Assembly: GCF_000331535.1 (NCBI RefSeq)
Contig: NZ_AMZN01000045.1
Span: 17,165-81,164 of the forward strand
DNA from: Fulvivirga imtechensis AK7
GTDB taxonomy: Bacteria > Bacteroidota > Bacteroidia > Cytophagales > Cyclobacteriaceae
Direction of reading: 5' to 3'
DNA length: 64,000 nt
The notes below the pieces were generated by a model. That model did not search any database. It worked only from the letters and a program-made list of their open reading frames with translations, and had not been told where the DNA came from. Shown one piece after another: positions 35,795 through 44,248 of the stretch. Position numbers and translations under genes: made by a program. Position 1 is the first letter of the stretch, and every line of letters begins with the position of its first letter.

Positions 35795-36214
35795 TTAAGT
35801 TGTTTGCAGTATGGTTTGATTTGGGAATGGCAGCTTTGTTTCTTCAAAGTCTTGTGAAAGCCCATTAGAGCGATTAAAAAGTGTGGAGGTGCCGTTTCTC
35901 ATGTAACTGAGTGAGGGGGCAAGAGTGTTTTCACAAATTAGCAACCATTTTAGAAAGAGTGAGGGGGGAATGATGCTTCCATAATTTATTTCACCAGTGA
36001 AGGCTGTATAACACTTAATATAAGGATCCTTAATATGCTCCCAGTTGATTATAAAAGAGAAATCATAATGATTAATAGTCTCAAGGGCAATACCGATAAA
36101 GGGTGTTTCTATTAAAATGTCATTCTTGTTAATTATAAAATTCCCTCGGAATTCATGATTCATATTTAGCGCTATTGAAAAATCACGCCCACTAGAGAAG
36201 GTAAAGGAGTTCAT
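35795..36214 (-). CDS. Hypothetical protein between two mobile repeats
   Basis: A 139-residue protein without a recognised family. It has no signal peptide or membrane segment. The first 75 residues alternate short strands (GNFIINKNDILIETPFIGIAL), suggesting a beta-rich domain; the last 40 are Ser/Asn/Thr-rich. The gene is poorer in G and C than its neighbours and lies between mobile repeat copies F and G, both pointing to recent acquisition (inference). It ends 11 bases from copy F. Confidence 0.5.
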   Translation of the reverse strand: MNSFTFSSGRDFSIALNMNHEFRGNFIINKNDILIETPFIGIALETINHYDFSFIINWEHIKDPYIKCYTAFTGEINYGSIIPPSLFLKWLLICENTLAPSLSYMRNGTSTLFNRSNGLSQDFEETKLPFPNQTILQTT

Positions 36215-36518
36215 TGGTCGAGTTGGTTTTTAAAATGAGTAGAAAACTAGCTAATTATACGCACTCATTCTAATCTCATACGTGATAAATCCGGGAGTAG
36301 GTCGCAAAATAACTGTTTTCGGGGATGCATGACACTAGAAAATTTGCAAATTCTTGTACAAAGGTCAATTCCTTCTTGTAACAAACGCTAAGTGGCCTAA
36401 GAAAGCGTCAAAATTTAAAAGCCAAAAAAGCGGAGTCCCGTACAGATTTACAGATTAGGGGTGAGCGTTTTTGGGATAAGCGTAATATAGGCATTGACAC
36501 TTTCTTAGACGCACTAAT
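36215..36518. other. Intergenic region filled by mobile repeat copy G
   Basis: The first 160 bases (36215-36375) are A/T-rich and would hold the promoter of the hypothetical gene; no clear -7 box was found. The rest is copy G of the mobile repeat. Confidence 0.5.
36376..36516 (+). mobile_element. Short mobile repeat, copy G
   Basis: A complete but diverged forward copy. The left end TTGTAACAAACGCTAAGTGG differs from the family TTGTAAGAAAACTCTAAGTGG; the right end GGCATTGACACTTTCTTAGA is close to consensus. The inner CCAAAAAAGCGGAG ... GAGCGTTTTTGGG hairpin is kept. It ends 2 bases before the stop of the SRPBCC gene. Confidence 0.75.
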
Positions 36519-36986
36519 TCACCTCCCTAACATCTCCCCAGTCCTCAAATAATAATTCATTGCTTTTTCCCACCACTCCATCGATTTCCTGAAATCTTCG
36601 GCTAACTGCTGTTTCAGGTATTTCTCCTGTTCCTCAGCCAGAGCCGTATAAATGTAGGTCACTTCTACAGGTGTGATACCTTTGTTTTCCTGATGCACCC
36701 GTATAGAGATCTTGACGACCATCTCTTTTGGGGTGAGCCTTACAAATTCAATTATCCCCTGATCCGGCTCATAGCGACTTACCATCCAGAAGGTAGTCTC
36801 CCTTCCATGAATGGATGTGCTAAACACACAATTCGCTTCTGCAAAGCCCGATTTGGAGTAGATCATATCATAACTCCAGCCATCCAGCCAGTCTTTTTCC
36901 CTGTTAGGGCATAGCAGGGGAAATATCTGCTGCAGTGTGCCTTCGATTTGCTGTATGTAGTGCATTGTTCTTTGTCTGCTTTTCAT
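36519..36986 (-). CDS. SRPBCC (START-like) domain protein
   Basis: A 155-residue protein resembling the SRPBCC ligand-binding fold: an N-terminal strand and two helices with FPLLCPNREKDWLDGWSYDMIYSK, a beta-sheet with ETTFWMVSRYEP and IIEFVRLTPKEMVVKI, and a long C-terminal helix. The phrase CP-x-REK-x-WLDGW is characteristic of a subgroup of these proteins. The ligand is unknown. It is followed immediately by mobile repeat copy G and lies divergent to an AraC-type regulator gene. Confidence 0.72.
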   Translation of the reverse strand: MKSRQRTMHYIQQIEGTLQQIFPLLCPNREKDWLDGWSYDMIYSKSGFAEANCVFSTSIHGRETTFWMVSRYEPDQGIIEFVRLTPKEMVVKISIRVHQENKGITPVEVTYIYTALAEEQEKYLKQQLAEDFRKSMEWWEKAMNYYLRTGEMLGR

Positions 36987-37081
36987 AACATTTGGATCTT
37001 TTTGGCAATATTAGCCGGCTGACGTTACACTTTTGGTGTAAAAATCTATCAATCTGCCTATTACTCTTTCCATTCACAAGT

Positions 37082-37104
37082 CGTAAATCATAAATCATAA
37101 ATTG
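37082..37104. repeat. AAATCAT heptamer array
   Basis: Three near-identical 7-base units (AAATCAT, AAATCAT, AAATTG) lie in the gap between two divergent genes. It belongs with the other 7-bp-period arrays of the window. Confidence 0.5.
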
Positions 37105-37171
37105 AAATAACCAAATTTCTGTCCATACGTAAGAACAACAGTGCCACCAGTTCCACTACTTGCTGATACCG

Positions 37172-37984
37172 ATGAGTCGCATCAACGTTATATTTCCTCA
37201 TGAAGAAACTTCCTATTTAAAGACCGCCAGGCCTTCCTCGCACTTACAGCCGTATGTAGATCATTATAACGAAGTTTTTCTGGACGTTCCTACGGGAAAA
37301 GCCATTTGGCACACTTCAATACCTGTTTTGAATGCCTCCATATGTATTCACCTTGACGGACCTGGCTGGAGCTACGTTGATCCAAGCGACAGAGAAACAG
37401 TCCTGGACGGTTCAGGGCTTCTGGGCCATTCGTTAGACGTAAGAAAAAGCCGGCACCCTGGGGGCATGCGCAACTTTTTTGTTTCCCTCAAACCGGGTTT
37501 TATATCATTATTACTTAAAACACAGCACCGGGAGCTGGAAAATGCCACTGTCGACATCAATTACCTATTCAAAAATGTTTTTCTTGAAGATCAGTTGAGG
37601 GAGTGTGAAAGCTTTGAGGAAAGGGTGCGTTGGTTTGAGAGTTTCCTGACGCCATTTGTACTTGGCCGGGAATGCAACTACAAATTCCATATCGTACAGG
37701 AGGGGTTGGTCATGTTTCAACGGGAGACTTTTCAAAGGGGTGAGCATCTACATGTGATATGCAGGGAGTTGGCTGTCTCATATCCTACGCTCTATCGCTA
37801 CTTTATGGAGGTCACTGGTTATTCACCAAAATTTTGTCAGAAGCTGCTCAGGTTCAGAAAGGGCCTTGAGAAGTATAAAGCAGAGGGTTATAACTTTACT
37901 CACTGGCAGTATGGCTTTGCAGACTTTTCACATTTTGTGAAAGTAACCAGGCAGCTCACGGGGATGGCTCCGGGAGAATTTTAA
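37172..37984 (+). CDS. AraC family transcriptional regulator with DUF6597-like N-terminus
   Basis: A 270-residue regulator. The N-terminal part (about 10-150) resembles the DUF6597/AraC-associated domain (TARPSSHLQPYVDHYNEVFL and SICIHLDGPGW). The C-terminal 100 residues hold two helix-turn-helix units, with ELAVSYPTLYRYFMEVTGYSPKFCQKLLRF matching across positions 205-235 and FADFSHFVKVTRQLTGMAPGEF at the end. The ATG at 37172 is preferred to a TTG four codons upstream. Targets are unknown; the TonB receptor operon 234 bases downstream is a candidate (inference). Confidence 0.88.
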   Translation: MSRINVIFPHEETSYLKTARPSSHLQPYVDHYNEVFLDVPTGKAIWHTSIPVLNASICIHLDGPGWSYVDPSDRETVLDGSGLLGHSLDVRKSRHPGGMRNFFVSLKPGFISLLLKTQHRELENATVDINYLFKNVFLEDQLRECESFEERVRWFESFLTPFVLGRECNYKFHIVQEGLVMFQRETFQRGEHLHVICRELAVSYPTLYRYFMEVTGYSPKFCQKLLRFRKGLEKYKAEGYNFTHWQYGFADFSHFVKVTRQLTGMAPGEF

Positions 37985-38218
37985 ACAATCCACAGTATAA
38001 TACTCCGAATGAATCAGTCGCCTGTCGAGCATAGAACAGGCTAAACATAATAGTGACATTAAGCGTTATAAAGACCTGATTTTTCTGATATGTTGCCGTA
38101 GTAACATGATGTACGGTTGAATGACAGAAGTTAAGCGTAACCGATTTTGAAAATTTGGTTTAGACCTGACAATTTAATAGTTTGAAATTTTCTATTGGAG
38201 ACCAATACCATCTATAAT

Positions 38219-40162
38219 ATGAAATGTCATTCAATCTGTTACGCCTTTTATGGCTGTTGCCACGGGCAATTCAGTTTGTTCAGACACGTTGCTGCGCTGG
38301 CGGTCCCCCTCTTGTGGTTCATCGGTAATCCCCTCATAGCACAACATAATGTGAGTGACTTAAAAAAGCTCAGCCTGGAAGAGTTGATGAATGTGGAGGT
38401 AACCCTCGTCTCCGGCCGGCCTAAAAAGCTACACGAAACGGCTTCTGCAATACAGGTTATTCCTAATGAATTTATCAGGCGTTCTGCTGCTGCCCGCCTT
38501 CCGGAGGCGCTGCGGTTGGCTCCCAATTTACAGGTAGCTCAAAGCAGCTCTCATGGGTGGGCAATTACCGCACGCGGGTTTAATGGAGCTCCGCTAAGTA
38601 GTAATAGCATGGCCAATAAGCTTCTTGTTATGCTTGATGGAAGAACCATCTATACGCCACTGTTTGCCGGGGTATTTTGGGACATACAGAATGTAGTCCT
38701 GGAGGATGTGGACAAAATAGAGGTGATAAGCGGCCCCGGAGGTACCTTATGGGGCGCAAACGCGGTAAATGGTGTTATAAACATAGTCAGGAAAAGTGCG
38801 ACTGATACACAAGGTTTTTATGTATCAGGCTCGGCAGGAACATTGCTCAATCATCAGATCGATGTCAGATACGGGGGTAAGCTAGGTGAAAAAATGCATT
38901 ACAGGGTATATGGACAGCGAATGGACTACAATCATACCTATAACAACGATGATGAAGACGCAACCGACAGTTGGAGAATGAACCAGGCGGGTTTTAGAGT
39001 AGACTATGAGCCGTCCGCGAAAAATACTGTCACTCTTCAGGGCGACTTTTATAAAGGCAGTGAAAATGGCCCCGATAGCTCCTACCTGGATGGACAAAAC
39101 CTTATGATAGACTGGAAACACACTATAAGCGAACGGTCTGACTTTGATTTGCAGGTTTATTTTGACCGAACATGGAGAGACCAGCCTCTAACTACCTTTA
39201 ACCAGCAACTCACCACTTATGATATTGACTTTAGTCATTTTTTTTCCTTTGGAGATAGACACAGGATCGTATGGGGGGTGGGGTATCGTCATATGCGAGA
39301 TAGGATCAATAATGCGGCACCACTTCTTGAATTTGATCCTGCAGATCTGAATTTTAGTTTCTTTAACGTTTTTGCTCGTGATGAGGTGGGTATTATCCCC
39401 AACAAGGTGAAACTAATATTTGGAGCGAAGCTATCTGACAACTATTACTCCGGTCTGGGATTTCAGCCCAGTGGCAGGATATCCTGGATGCCTGACAGCG
39501 ACCACACTGTTTGGGCAGCGGTATCGCATGCGCTGCGGTCTCCTGGCAGGTTTGATGCCGATATGGTCGTCCCTTTCGATGGCAAAAATAACTTCGATTG
39601 GGAGAAGGTTACTGCCTTTGAGGCGGGACATCGTATGCTGGTATCTAAGCATGTGAATTTTTCATTGGCAGCATTTTATAATAAGTACAAAGATCTGCGG
39701 AGTATTGACCTTGTTAATACCACGATTACCATTGAGAACAATCAAAAAGCAAGCTCATGGGGAGCAGAGCTTTCCTTCGACTCTCAGATCAGCAAATGGT
39801 GGAGGCTGAGGGGAGGTTATACCTATCTCAATATTTCTATTGACAAAACCGCACCTACAGTCTTCGATGGAAGCGATACCTTTGAGTCATTAGATGCTGA
39901 TCATCATTTTATGATACAATCCATGATGGATCTGCCTGCAAACTTTTTTGTAGATGTTGTGGGGAGATATACAAGTGAATTGGAGGCAAGCCCCTCGCTG
40001 GCAACACCCGAATACTTCACTATTGATGCCAGGATAGCCTGGAAATATCAGCAATTGGAATTTTCTGTTTCAGGACGAAATCTTCTGGATCAGAAACTCG
40101 AAGAGTTTGGAAGATCTCAAATACCCAGAAACATATATGGCACAGTTACATGGCGAATGTAA
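38219..40162 (+). CDS. TonB-dependent outer membrane receptor
   Basis: A 647-residue receptor. A signal sequence (about 22-42) precedes a plug domain (about 60-185) with the usual LLVMLDGRTIY, VDKIEVISGPGGTLWGANAVNGVINI sequence split over positions 145-175, and a beta-barrel (about 190-647) that ends in NIYGTVTWRM. The N-terminal LSLEELMNVEVTLVSGRPKKL is typical of receptors found with YfiR proteins and signalling enzymes. The ATG at 38219 is preferred to a TTG eight codons upstream. The gene overlaps YfiR by 13 bases, so receptor, YfiR, kinase and receiver form one operon. Confidence 0.93.
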   Translation: MKCHSICYAFYGCCHGQFSLFRHVAALAVPLLWFIGNPLIAQHNVSDLKKLSLEELMNVEVTLVSGRPKKLHETASAIQVIPNEFIRRSAAARLPEALRLAPNLQVAQSSSHGWAITARGFNGAPLSSNSMANKLLVMLDGRTIYTPLFAGVFWDIQNVVLEDVDKIEVISGPGGTLWGANAVNGVINIVRKSATDTQGFYVSGSAGTLLNHQIDVRYGGKLGEKMHYRVYGQRMDYNHTYNNDDEDATDSWRMNQAGFRVDYEPSAKNTVTLQGDFYKGSENGPDSSYLDGQNLMIDWKHTISERSDFDLQVYFDRTWRDQPLTTFNQQLTTYDIDFSHFFSFGDRHRIVWGVGYRHMRDRINNAAPLLEFDPADLNFSFFNVFARDEVGIIPNKVKLIFGAKLSDNYYSGLGFQPSGRISWMPDSDHTVWAAVSHALRSPGRFDADMVVPFDGKNNFDWEKVTAFEAGHRMLVSKHVNFSLAAFYNKYKDLRSIDLVNTTITIENNQKASSWGAELSFDSQISKWWRLRGGYTYLNISIDKTAPTVFDGSDTFESLDADHHFMIQSMMDLPANFFVDVVGRYTSELEASPSLATPEYFTIDARIAWKYQQLEFSVSGRNLLDQKLEEFGRSQIPRNIYGTVTWRM

Positions 40163-40743
40163 AAAGGACCATACCGGGATATTATTTTTTCAGGCAGCGG
40201 ATTTTGATCAGCCTGAGTACATTTTGTGTTTTTTTAATAACTGCATACAAGCCTGTTCCACAGAGTACAGAGGTGCCGGAATATCGCGTCAAAGCTGTTT
40301 TCCTTTATAATTTCACACAGTTTGTAAAATGGCCCCAGCAGGTTTTTCGAAACGAGAATACTGCGTTTCGAATTGGTGTTTTGGGCCACGATCCTTTTGG
40401 CGATATTCTTGACGAAGTAGTAAAAGGGGAGGTTATACACGGTCATCCATTGGAGGTAGTAAGGTATTCCAGACTTGAGGAAGTTGACTGTCATATCCTA
40501 TACATTAGTGAAAACAATCGAGACCGGTTAAAGCACATATTAAGCAAACTTAAAGATAAAAATGTATTAACTGTCAGTGATATAGGAGGTTTTGCAAAGG
40601 CAGGAGGAATGATTGAATTCGTAGAGAGGGATAAGAAGATCCAATTAAGGATCAACCAGGTTCCATTTAAAAATGCGCAGTTGGAAATCAGCGCTAAATT
40701 GCTTCGATTGGCAGAGGTGGTGTCCATTGACAAGAGTCTATGA
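40150..40743 (+). CDS. YfiR family (DUF4154) periplasmic protein
   Basis: A 197-residue protein with an N-terminal membrane/signal segment (about 17-35). The YfiR pattern is clear: EYRVKAVFLYNFTQFVKWPQQVF, then FRIGVLGHDPFGDIL, VDCHILYISEN and VLTVSDIGGFAKAGGMIEFV. In pseudomonads YfiR is a periplasmic repressor of a membrane diguanylate cyclase. Here it sits between a TonB receptor and a histidine kinase with a periplasmic CHASE8-like domain, which suggests that it passes an envelope signal to the kinase instead. It overlaps the receptor gene by 13 bases and the kinase gene by 4. Confidence 0.93.
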   Translation: MANVKRTIPGYYFFRQRILISLSTFCVFLITAYKPVPQSTEVPEYRVKAVFLYNFTQFVKWPQQVFRNENTAFRIGVLGHDPFGDILDEVVKGEVIHGHPLEVVRYSRLEEVDCHILYISENNRDRLKHILSKLKDKNVLTVSDIGGFAKAGGMIEFVERDKKIQLRINQVPFKNAQLEISAKLLRLAEVVSIDKSL

Positions 40744-42911
40744 CAATGACAAAAGGCAAACAACCCATACAAGCAAAGATCACCAGGGCTATTCTGTTAA
40801 CCAGTACAATTGTGCTACTGGTAACTGGTTCAGCATATTTTGCCTATGAATTTTTCACTTTCAGAGAAACCGCGGTCGACAGGATGGCTGTTTTGGGTGA
40901 AGTTATCGCTTATAACAGTACAGCGGCCCTTGCGTTTGATAGTAAAGAAGAAGCTTATGACCTTTTGCTGGCCCTCAGAGGACAGGAGCACATAGTTGCG
41001 GCTGCATTATATGATGAGCACGGAGAGCTATTTTCCAAGTACCCGAAAGAGTTTCAAAACGAACTTTTGCCCGGAAGGGTAGTAAGAGATGGTTATTACT
41101 TTGATAATTTCTATTTGCATGGATTTATTCCCGTAATATTAGGGGAGCATCGTATAGGCACCTTTTATATGATGTACAATCTGAAAGTATTGAGCAGGCA
41201 GTTCCTCGTTTTTGGGGCTATTGTGCTCTCGGTGTTCATTCTTTCACTCCTATTGGCATGGCTGCTTTCTTCCAAGCTTCAGGAGCGCATATCACAGCCT
41301 ATAATAGATCTTGCCAATATTGCGCATGGAATATCAGAAAATAAAGATTATTCGGTTAGGGTGGTTAAACAAAGTGAAGATGAAATAGGCGTGCTTACCG
41401 ATGCATTCAACCATATGCTTACGCAGATCCAGGAGCAGAGCGTGGCCCTGCAAAAAAGTGAAAAACGATTTCGTACCATTGCCGATAATATTGCTCAACT
41501 GGCATGGATGACAGATGAAACCGGTGCTATTACGTGGTATAATCAGCGATGGTATGACTATACAGGCGCCTCTTTTAAGGATGTAGGCGGGTGGGGATGG
41601 AAAAAGTTGCACCATCCCCACCACGTTGATCGTGTAGTAGAGAAATTCAGCATTGCGATTAAAAGCGGAGATATATGGGAGGATACCTTCCCGCTCAGAG
41701 GTATAGATGGTAATTACAGGTGGTTTCTTTCCCGTGCCATTCCTATTCGCAACGAAAGTGGAGAGATCTTGCATTGGTTTGGAACAAATACGGATGTCAG
41801 CGAACTGATGGAGGTGGAAGAGGCGCTGCGGCTCAGTGAAGAATTTAGCCGTACATTATTTGAGAGCAGTCCTGATTGTGTGATAGCGCTGGATATTGAG
41901 GGTGAGATCTTATCTATGAACCCTCAGGGACTAAAGATGTTGGATATTAATGATTTTGACCAGTATCATGGCAGGCATGTACGCTTCTTATGGCACGAAG
42001 AATATAGCGACATGGTATTGGATACCATTGGAAAGGCTCAAAATGGCAGGATAGCACATTTTCAGTGTAGCTCGGACACCGGCCGCATCGGTGTCAGGTG
42101 GTGGGATGTACTCATTGCACCTATTTATGGAACAGAGGAGCATGTGGAGAGGCTGATCGCTGTTTCGCGTGATATTACAAAGCTGAAAGAACTGGAACAG
42201 CAAAAAGATGATTTTATAGGCATAGCAAGCCATGAATTAAAAACGCCCGTTACCAGTATCAAAGCATATGCTGAGCTATTACAGAACCGCTTAAAAAATA
42301 GCGATGACGAGCTTGCAGAAGAGATGCTGGTGAAAATGGATGCTCAGATCAACAGGCTCAACAATCTTATTACTGACTTGCTGGATGTTACCCGTATTGA
42401 GCAGGGTAAGCTGCAGTTCAGAGAAGAATACTTTGATTTCAATGAGTTGGTAAGGGATGTCACAGAATTGGTGCAGCGTACAAGCAGGAGGCACCGGATA
42501 GAGACCGATCTGGACGAAACAAGACTGATACTGGGTGACAGAGACAGACTGGGACAAGTAATCACCAACTACCTGACAAATGCCATCAAGTATTCACCCA
42601 GGGCAGACAGTATCATCGTTAGAACAGAGGTGCGGGGCAGTGAATTGATTTTTTCTGTAAAGGATTTTGGATTGGGACTCGCGCCAGAAGATATTCCTCG
42701 GGTGTTCGAACGGTTTTTCAGGGTAGGGGACCCCGGTCATGAGACCTATCCAGGCTTAGGTTTGGGGCTATATATCTCGGCAGGGATCATTCATCGTCAA
42801 AATGGAAAGACCTGGGTAGCAAGTGAAAAAGGCAAAGGCTCAACTTTTTATTTTTCCTTACCGCTTGAAACCCATGTAAGCTCACGTAATACTAAAAGTA
42901 TCTTAGAATGA
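40740..42911 (+). CDS. CHASE8-HAMP-PAS-PAS sensor histidine kinase
   Basis: A 723-residue kinase. Membrane segments near 16-38 and 152-175 enclose a CHASE8-like sensor domain (ETAVDRMAVLGEVIAYNST, LALRGQEHIVAAALYDEHG). HAMP follows (about 178-235), then two PAS domains (about 238-355 and 362-480), a HisKA domain with H498 in ASHELKTPVTS, and an ATPase domain with N-box VITNYLTNAIKYS, DFGLGLAPED and GLGLGLYISAG. It is complete as a hybrid-free kinase. The gene overlaps YfiR by 4 bases, and a single-domain receiver follows in the same frame after one stop codon. Confidence 0.95.
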   Translation: MTMTKGKQPIQAKITRAILLTSTIVLLVTGSAYFAYEFFTFRETAVDRMAVLGEVIAYNSTAALAFDSKEEAYDLLLALRGQEHIVAAALYDEHGELFSKYPKEFQNELLPGRVVRDGYYFDNFYLHGFIPVILGEHRIGTFYMMYNLKVLSRQFLVFGAIVLSVFILSLLLAWLLSSKLQERISQPIIDLANIAHGISENKDYSVRVVKQSEDEIGVLTDAFNHMLTQIQEQSVALQKSEKRFRTIADNIAQLAWMTDETGAITWYNQRWYDYTGASFKDVGGWGWKKLHHPHHVDRVVEKFSIAIKSGDIWEDTFPLRGIDGNYRWFLSRAIPIRNESGEILHWFGTNTDVSELMEVEEALRLSEEFSRTLFESSPDCVIALDIEGEILSMNPQGLKMLDINDFDQYHGRHVRFLWHEEYSDMVLDTIGKAQNGRIAHFQCSSDTGRIGVRWWDVLIAPIYGTEEHVERLIAVSRDITKLKELEQQKDDFIGIASHELKTPVTSIKAYAELLQNRLKNSDDELAEEMLVKMDAQINRLNNLITDLLDVTRIEQGKLQFREEYFDFNELVRDVTELVQRTSRRHRIETDLDETRLILGDRDRLGQVITNYLTNAIKYSPRADSIIVRTEVRGSELIFSVKDFGLGLAPEDIPRVFERFFRVGDPGHETYPGLGLGLYISAGIIHRQNGKTWVASEKGKGSTFYFSLPLETHVSSRNTKSILE

Positions 42912-42929
42912 ATAAAGTCAGAAAAAATA

Positions 42930-43271
42930 TTGGTCGCTGATGATGATCCCGGTATTCTGGATGTAATGAAAATTATGCTTGAAGACGTTGGAGGATATGA
43001 GGTGGAGACCACTACAGATGGCGAATCAGTTTTGGAGATACAGCATGACTATCCCGACCTGATCCTTCTTGACTTGTGGATGTCGGGGATCAACGGCAGC
43101 GAGGTTTGTAAGACCTTAAAAAATAATGAGGAGACCAAAGCTATTCCTGTGATCATTTTCTCTGCCAATCGTGATGTTGGCATCATTTCAAAATCAGTTG
43201 CCGCTGATGATTATATAGCCAAACCCTTTCAAATGAGCGACCTGCTTGCAAAAGTAGCCAGGTTGATCTAA
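42930..43271 (+). CDS. Single-domain response regulator with abnormal start region
   Basis: A receiver domain with acidic D4-D6, phospho-acceptor D48 (LILLDLWM), Ser near 73 and the Lys of YIAKPF near 97; it has no output domain. The in-frame starts available are only TTG at 42930, which would cut off the first strand, or non-standard codons. An ATG at 42908 overlaps the kinase stop (ATGA), but its frame ends at TGA within 11 codons. Removing one A from the six-A run at 42922-42927 would join that ATG to the receiver as MNKVRKILVADDDPG, a normal start. Either a frameshift, slippage or a sequencing error is possible. Coordinates follow the TTG. Confidence 0.8.
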   Translation: MVADDDPGILDVMKIMLEDVGGYEVETTTDGESVLEIQHDYPDLILLDLWMSGINGSEVCKTLKNNEETKAIPVIIFSANRDVGIISKSVAADDYIAKPFQMSDLLAKVARLI

Positions 43272-43292
43272 CGATAAAGTGATCCGGGTAGC

Positions 43293-43772
43293 CTATTTCT
43301 TATTATTAGAGCCTAATTCCTGTACCAGCTCCTTGATCAAAACCGTTGTTTTTTCCATATAGCTGCAGATCGTGTCTAGCTCCTCAGGGCTAAATTGATC
43401 GTAAAGCACTGTCATTTGGTCAATTAATCTACCAAATACCGGCCCGAATACCTTTTGAGCTTTCTGTTGATCGGGTACTATCACCACTTTTCTTCTGTCA
43501 TCCGGGTCTCTGTCCCTTTTTACAAAACCTGTTTTTTCAAGCCGGTCGATCACCCCGGTAATGGCCCCGGTAGTAAGGCCCGTATGCTCAGCCAGCTCTC
43601 CGGCAGTCATGGCACCTTGCTGTAGCAATATACTGAGATACTTATGGTCTGCCCCTGCCAGCCCGGCGTTATGGGCTACGAATTCGTGAAAAAGAATCGT
43701 AGAATCGGAAAACTGGCGTCCCGCCATATTAAGTTGTTCTCGCAAACTTTCTCCTGCTCTTTTCTTGCTCAT
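43293..43772 (-). CDS. MarR family transcriptional regulator
   Basis: A 159-residue winged-helix regulator. The core is LSILLQQGAMTAGELAEHTGLTTGAITGVIDRLEKTG, spread over about 45-82, followed by the wing VKRDRDPDDRRKVVIVP. Such proteins are usually repressors released by a small ligand. The gene is divergent from a small HMA-like gene, and an inverted repeat lies between the two, overlapping both predicted transcription starts. It therefore probably controls itself and the neighbour. Confidence 0.93.
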   Translation of the reverse strand: MSKKRAGESLREQLNMAGRQFSDSTILFHEFVAHNAGLAGADHKYLSILLQQGAMTAGELAEHTGLTTGAITGVIDRLEKTGFVKRDRDPDDRRKVVIVPDQQKAQKVFGPVFGRLIDQMTVLYDQFSPEELDTICSYMEKTTVLIKELVQELGSNNKK

Positions 43773-43794
43773 TGATCAGTTATTTTTATCTTTG
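43765..43794 (+). promoter_or_regulatory. Promoter of the HMA-like gene
   Basis: TTG at 43765-43767 and TATCTTTG at 43787-43794 are separated by 19 bases, an excellent fit to the Bacteroidota sigma-ABfr consensus (TTG-N17-23-TAnnTTTG). Transcription would begin near 43801, inside the inverted repeat described next. Confidence 0.7.
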
Positions 43795-43804
43795 TTGCTA
43801 AGAT

Positions 43805-43829
43805 AATTATTTGCTAAGCTAAAATAATT
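43805..43829. promoter_or_regulatory. Candidate MarR operator
   Basis: AATTATTT (43805-43812) and AAATAATT (43822-43829) are inverted repeats with a 9-base centre GCTAAGCTA; GCTAAG also recurs just upstream. Both divergent promoters (43765-43794 on plus; 43835-43842 with TTG/CAA at 43863-43865 on minus) start within or next to it, as expected for a MarR repressor site. Confidence 0.6.
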
Positions 43830-43834
43830 AATCA

Positions 43835-43865
43835 CAAAAATAACTATTTCAAAAACTCACAACAA
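43835..43865 (-). promoter_or_regulatory. Promoter of the MarR gene
   Basis: On the minus strand, TTG (43865-43863) is followed after 20 bases by TATTTTTG (43842-43835), matching the Bacteroidota promoter consensus. The predicted start near 43828 lies at the edge of the operator palindrome. Confidence 0.6.
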
Positions 43866-43867
43866 CT

Positions 43868-44125
43868 ATGGCACCAAAAGATTTAGTAGATGAAATGATC
43901 ATATATGACCAAATTTTGGTTTTTAGGACCAACCTCAATAGCATTCGAAAGGCGCGACTGGCATGCAGGGAGCTGGAGAGAATTGAGGGAGTGCTACAGG
44001 TAAATGTCGATCTTAAAGACCATGAAAATGTATTGCGGGTAGAATGTAAGCGTAATATCCAACCTGCAGAAATAGAAAATAGCGTGCTCAGAATAGGCTT
44101 CTATTGCTCGGAATTGGAGGGGTAG
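43868..44125 (+). CDS. HMA-like small protein lacking the CxxC motif
   Basis: An 85-residue protein with the beta-alpha-beta-beta-alpha-beta pattern of heavy-metal-associated domains: LVFRTNLNSIRKARLACRE, IEGVLQVNVDLKDHENVLRVEC and IENSVLRIGFYCSELEG. The metal-binding CxxC loop at the first turn is replaced by NLNSI, so copper binding by the classical site is unlikely. Remaining Cys are C33, C64 and C79. It has a strong promoter and a MarR-type operator shared with the divergent regulator. Its function is unknown; it may sense or bind something other than copper. Confidence 0.7.
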   Translation: MAPKDLVDEMIIYDQILVFRTNLNSIRKARLACRELERIEGVLQVNVDLKDHENVLRVECKRNIQPAEIENSVLRIGFYCSELEG

Positions 44126-44248
44126 CCGTGTTCTGAGTTCTTACTTTTTCTTCAGGTATCTGCGGTAGGAAAATAACTTACCTGTTTAACCAACCAACGA
44201 CTGGTTATTATCGTTATCTGATGCTGAAAGCAACAATATTATTTAACG
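44126..44248. other. Intergenic region before mobile repeat copy H
   Basis: With copy H this forms the 345-base gap before the VOC gene. AACCA-ACGAC-TGGTT (44192-44206) is a small palindrome that could act as a weak terminator. Nothing else is recognised. Confidence 0.4.

Noticed and set aside
36376..36395. Third GTAAC/GTTAC Crp/Fnr-type site (GTAACAAACGCTAA)
   Set aside because: The right half does not match, and the sequence is explained as the diverged left end of mobile repeat copy G.
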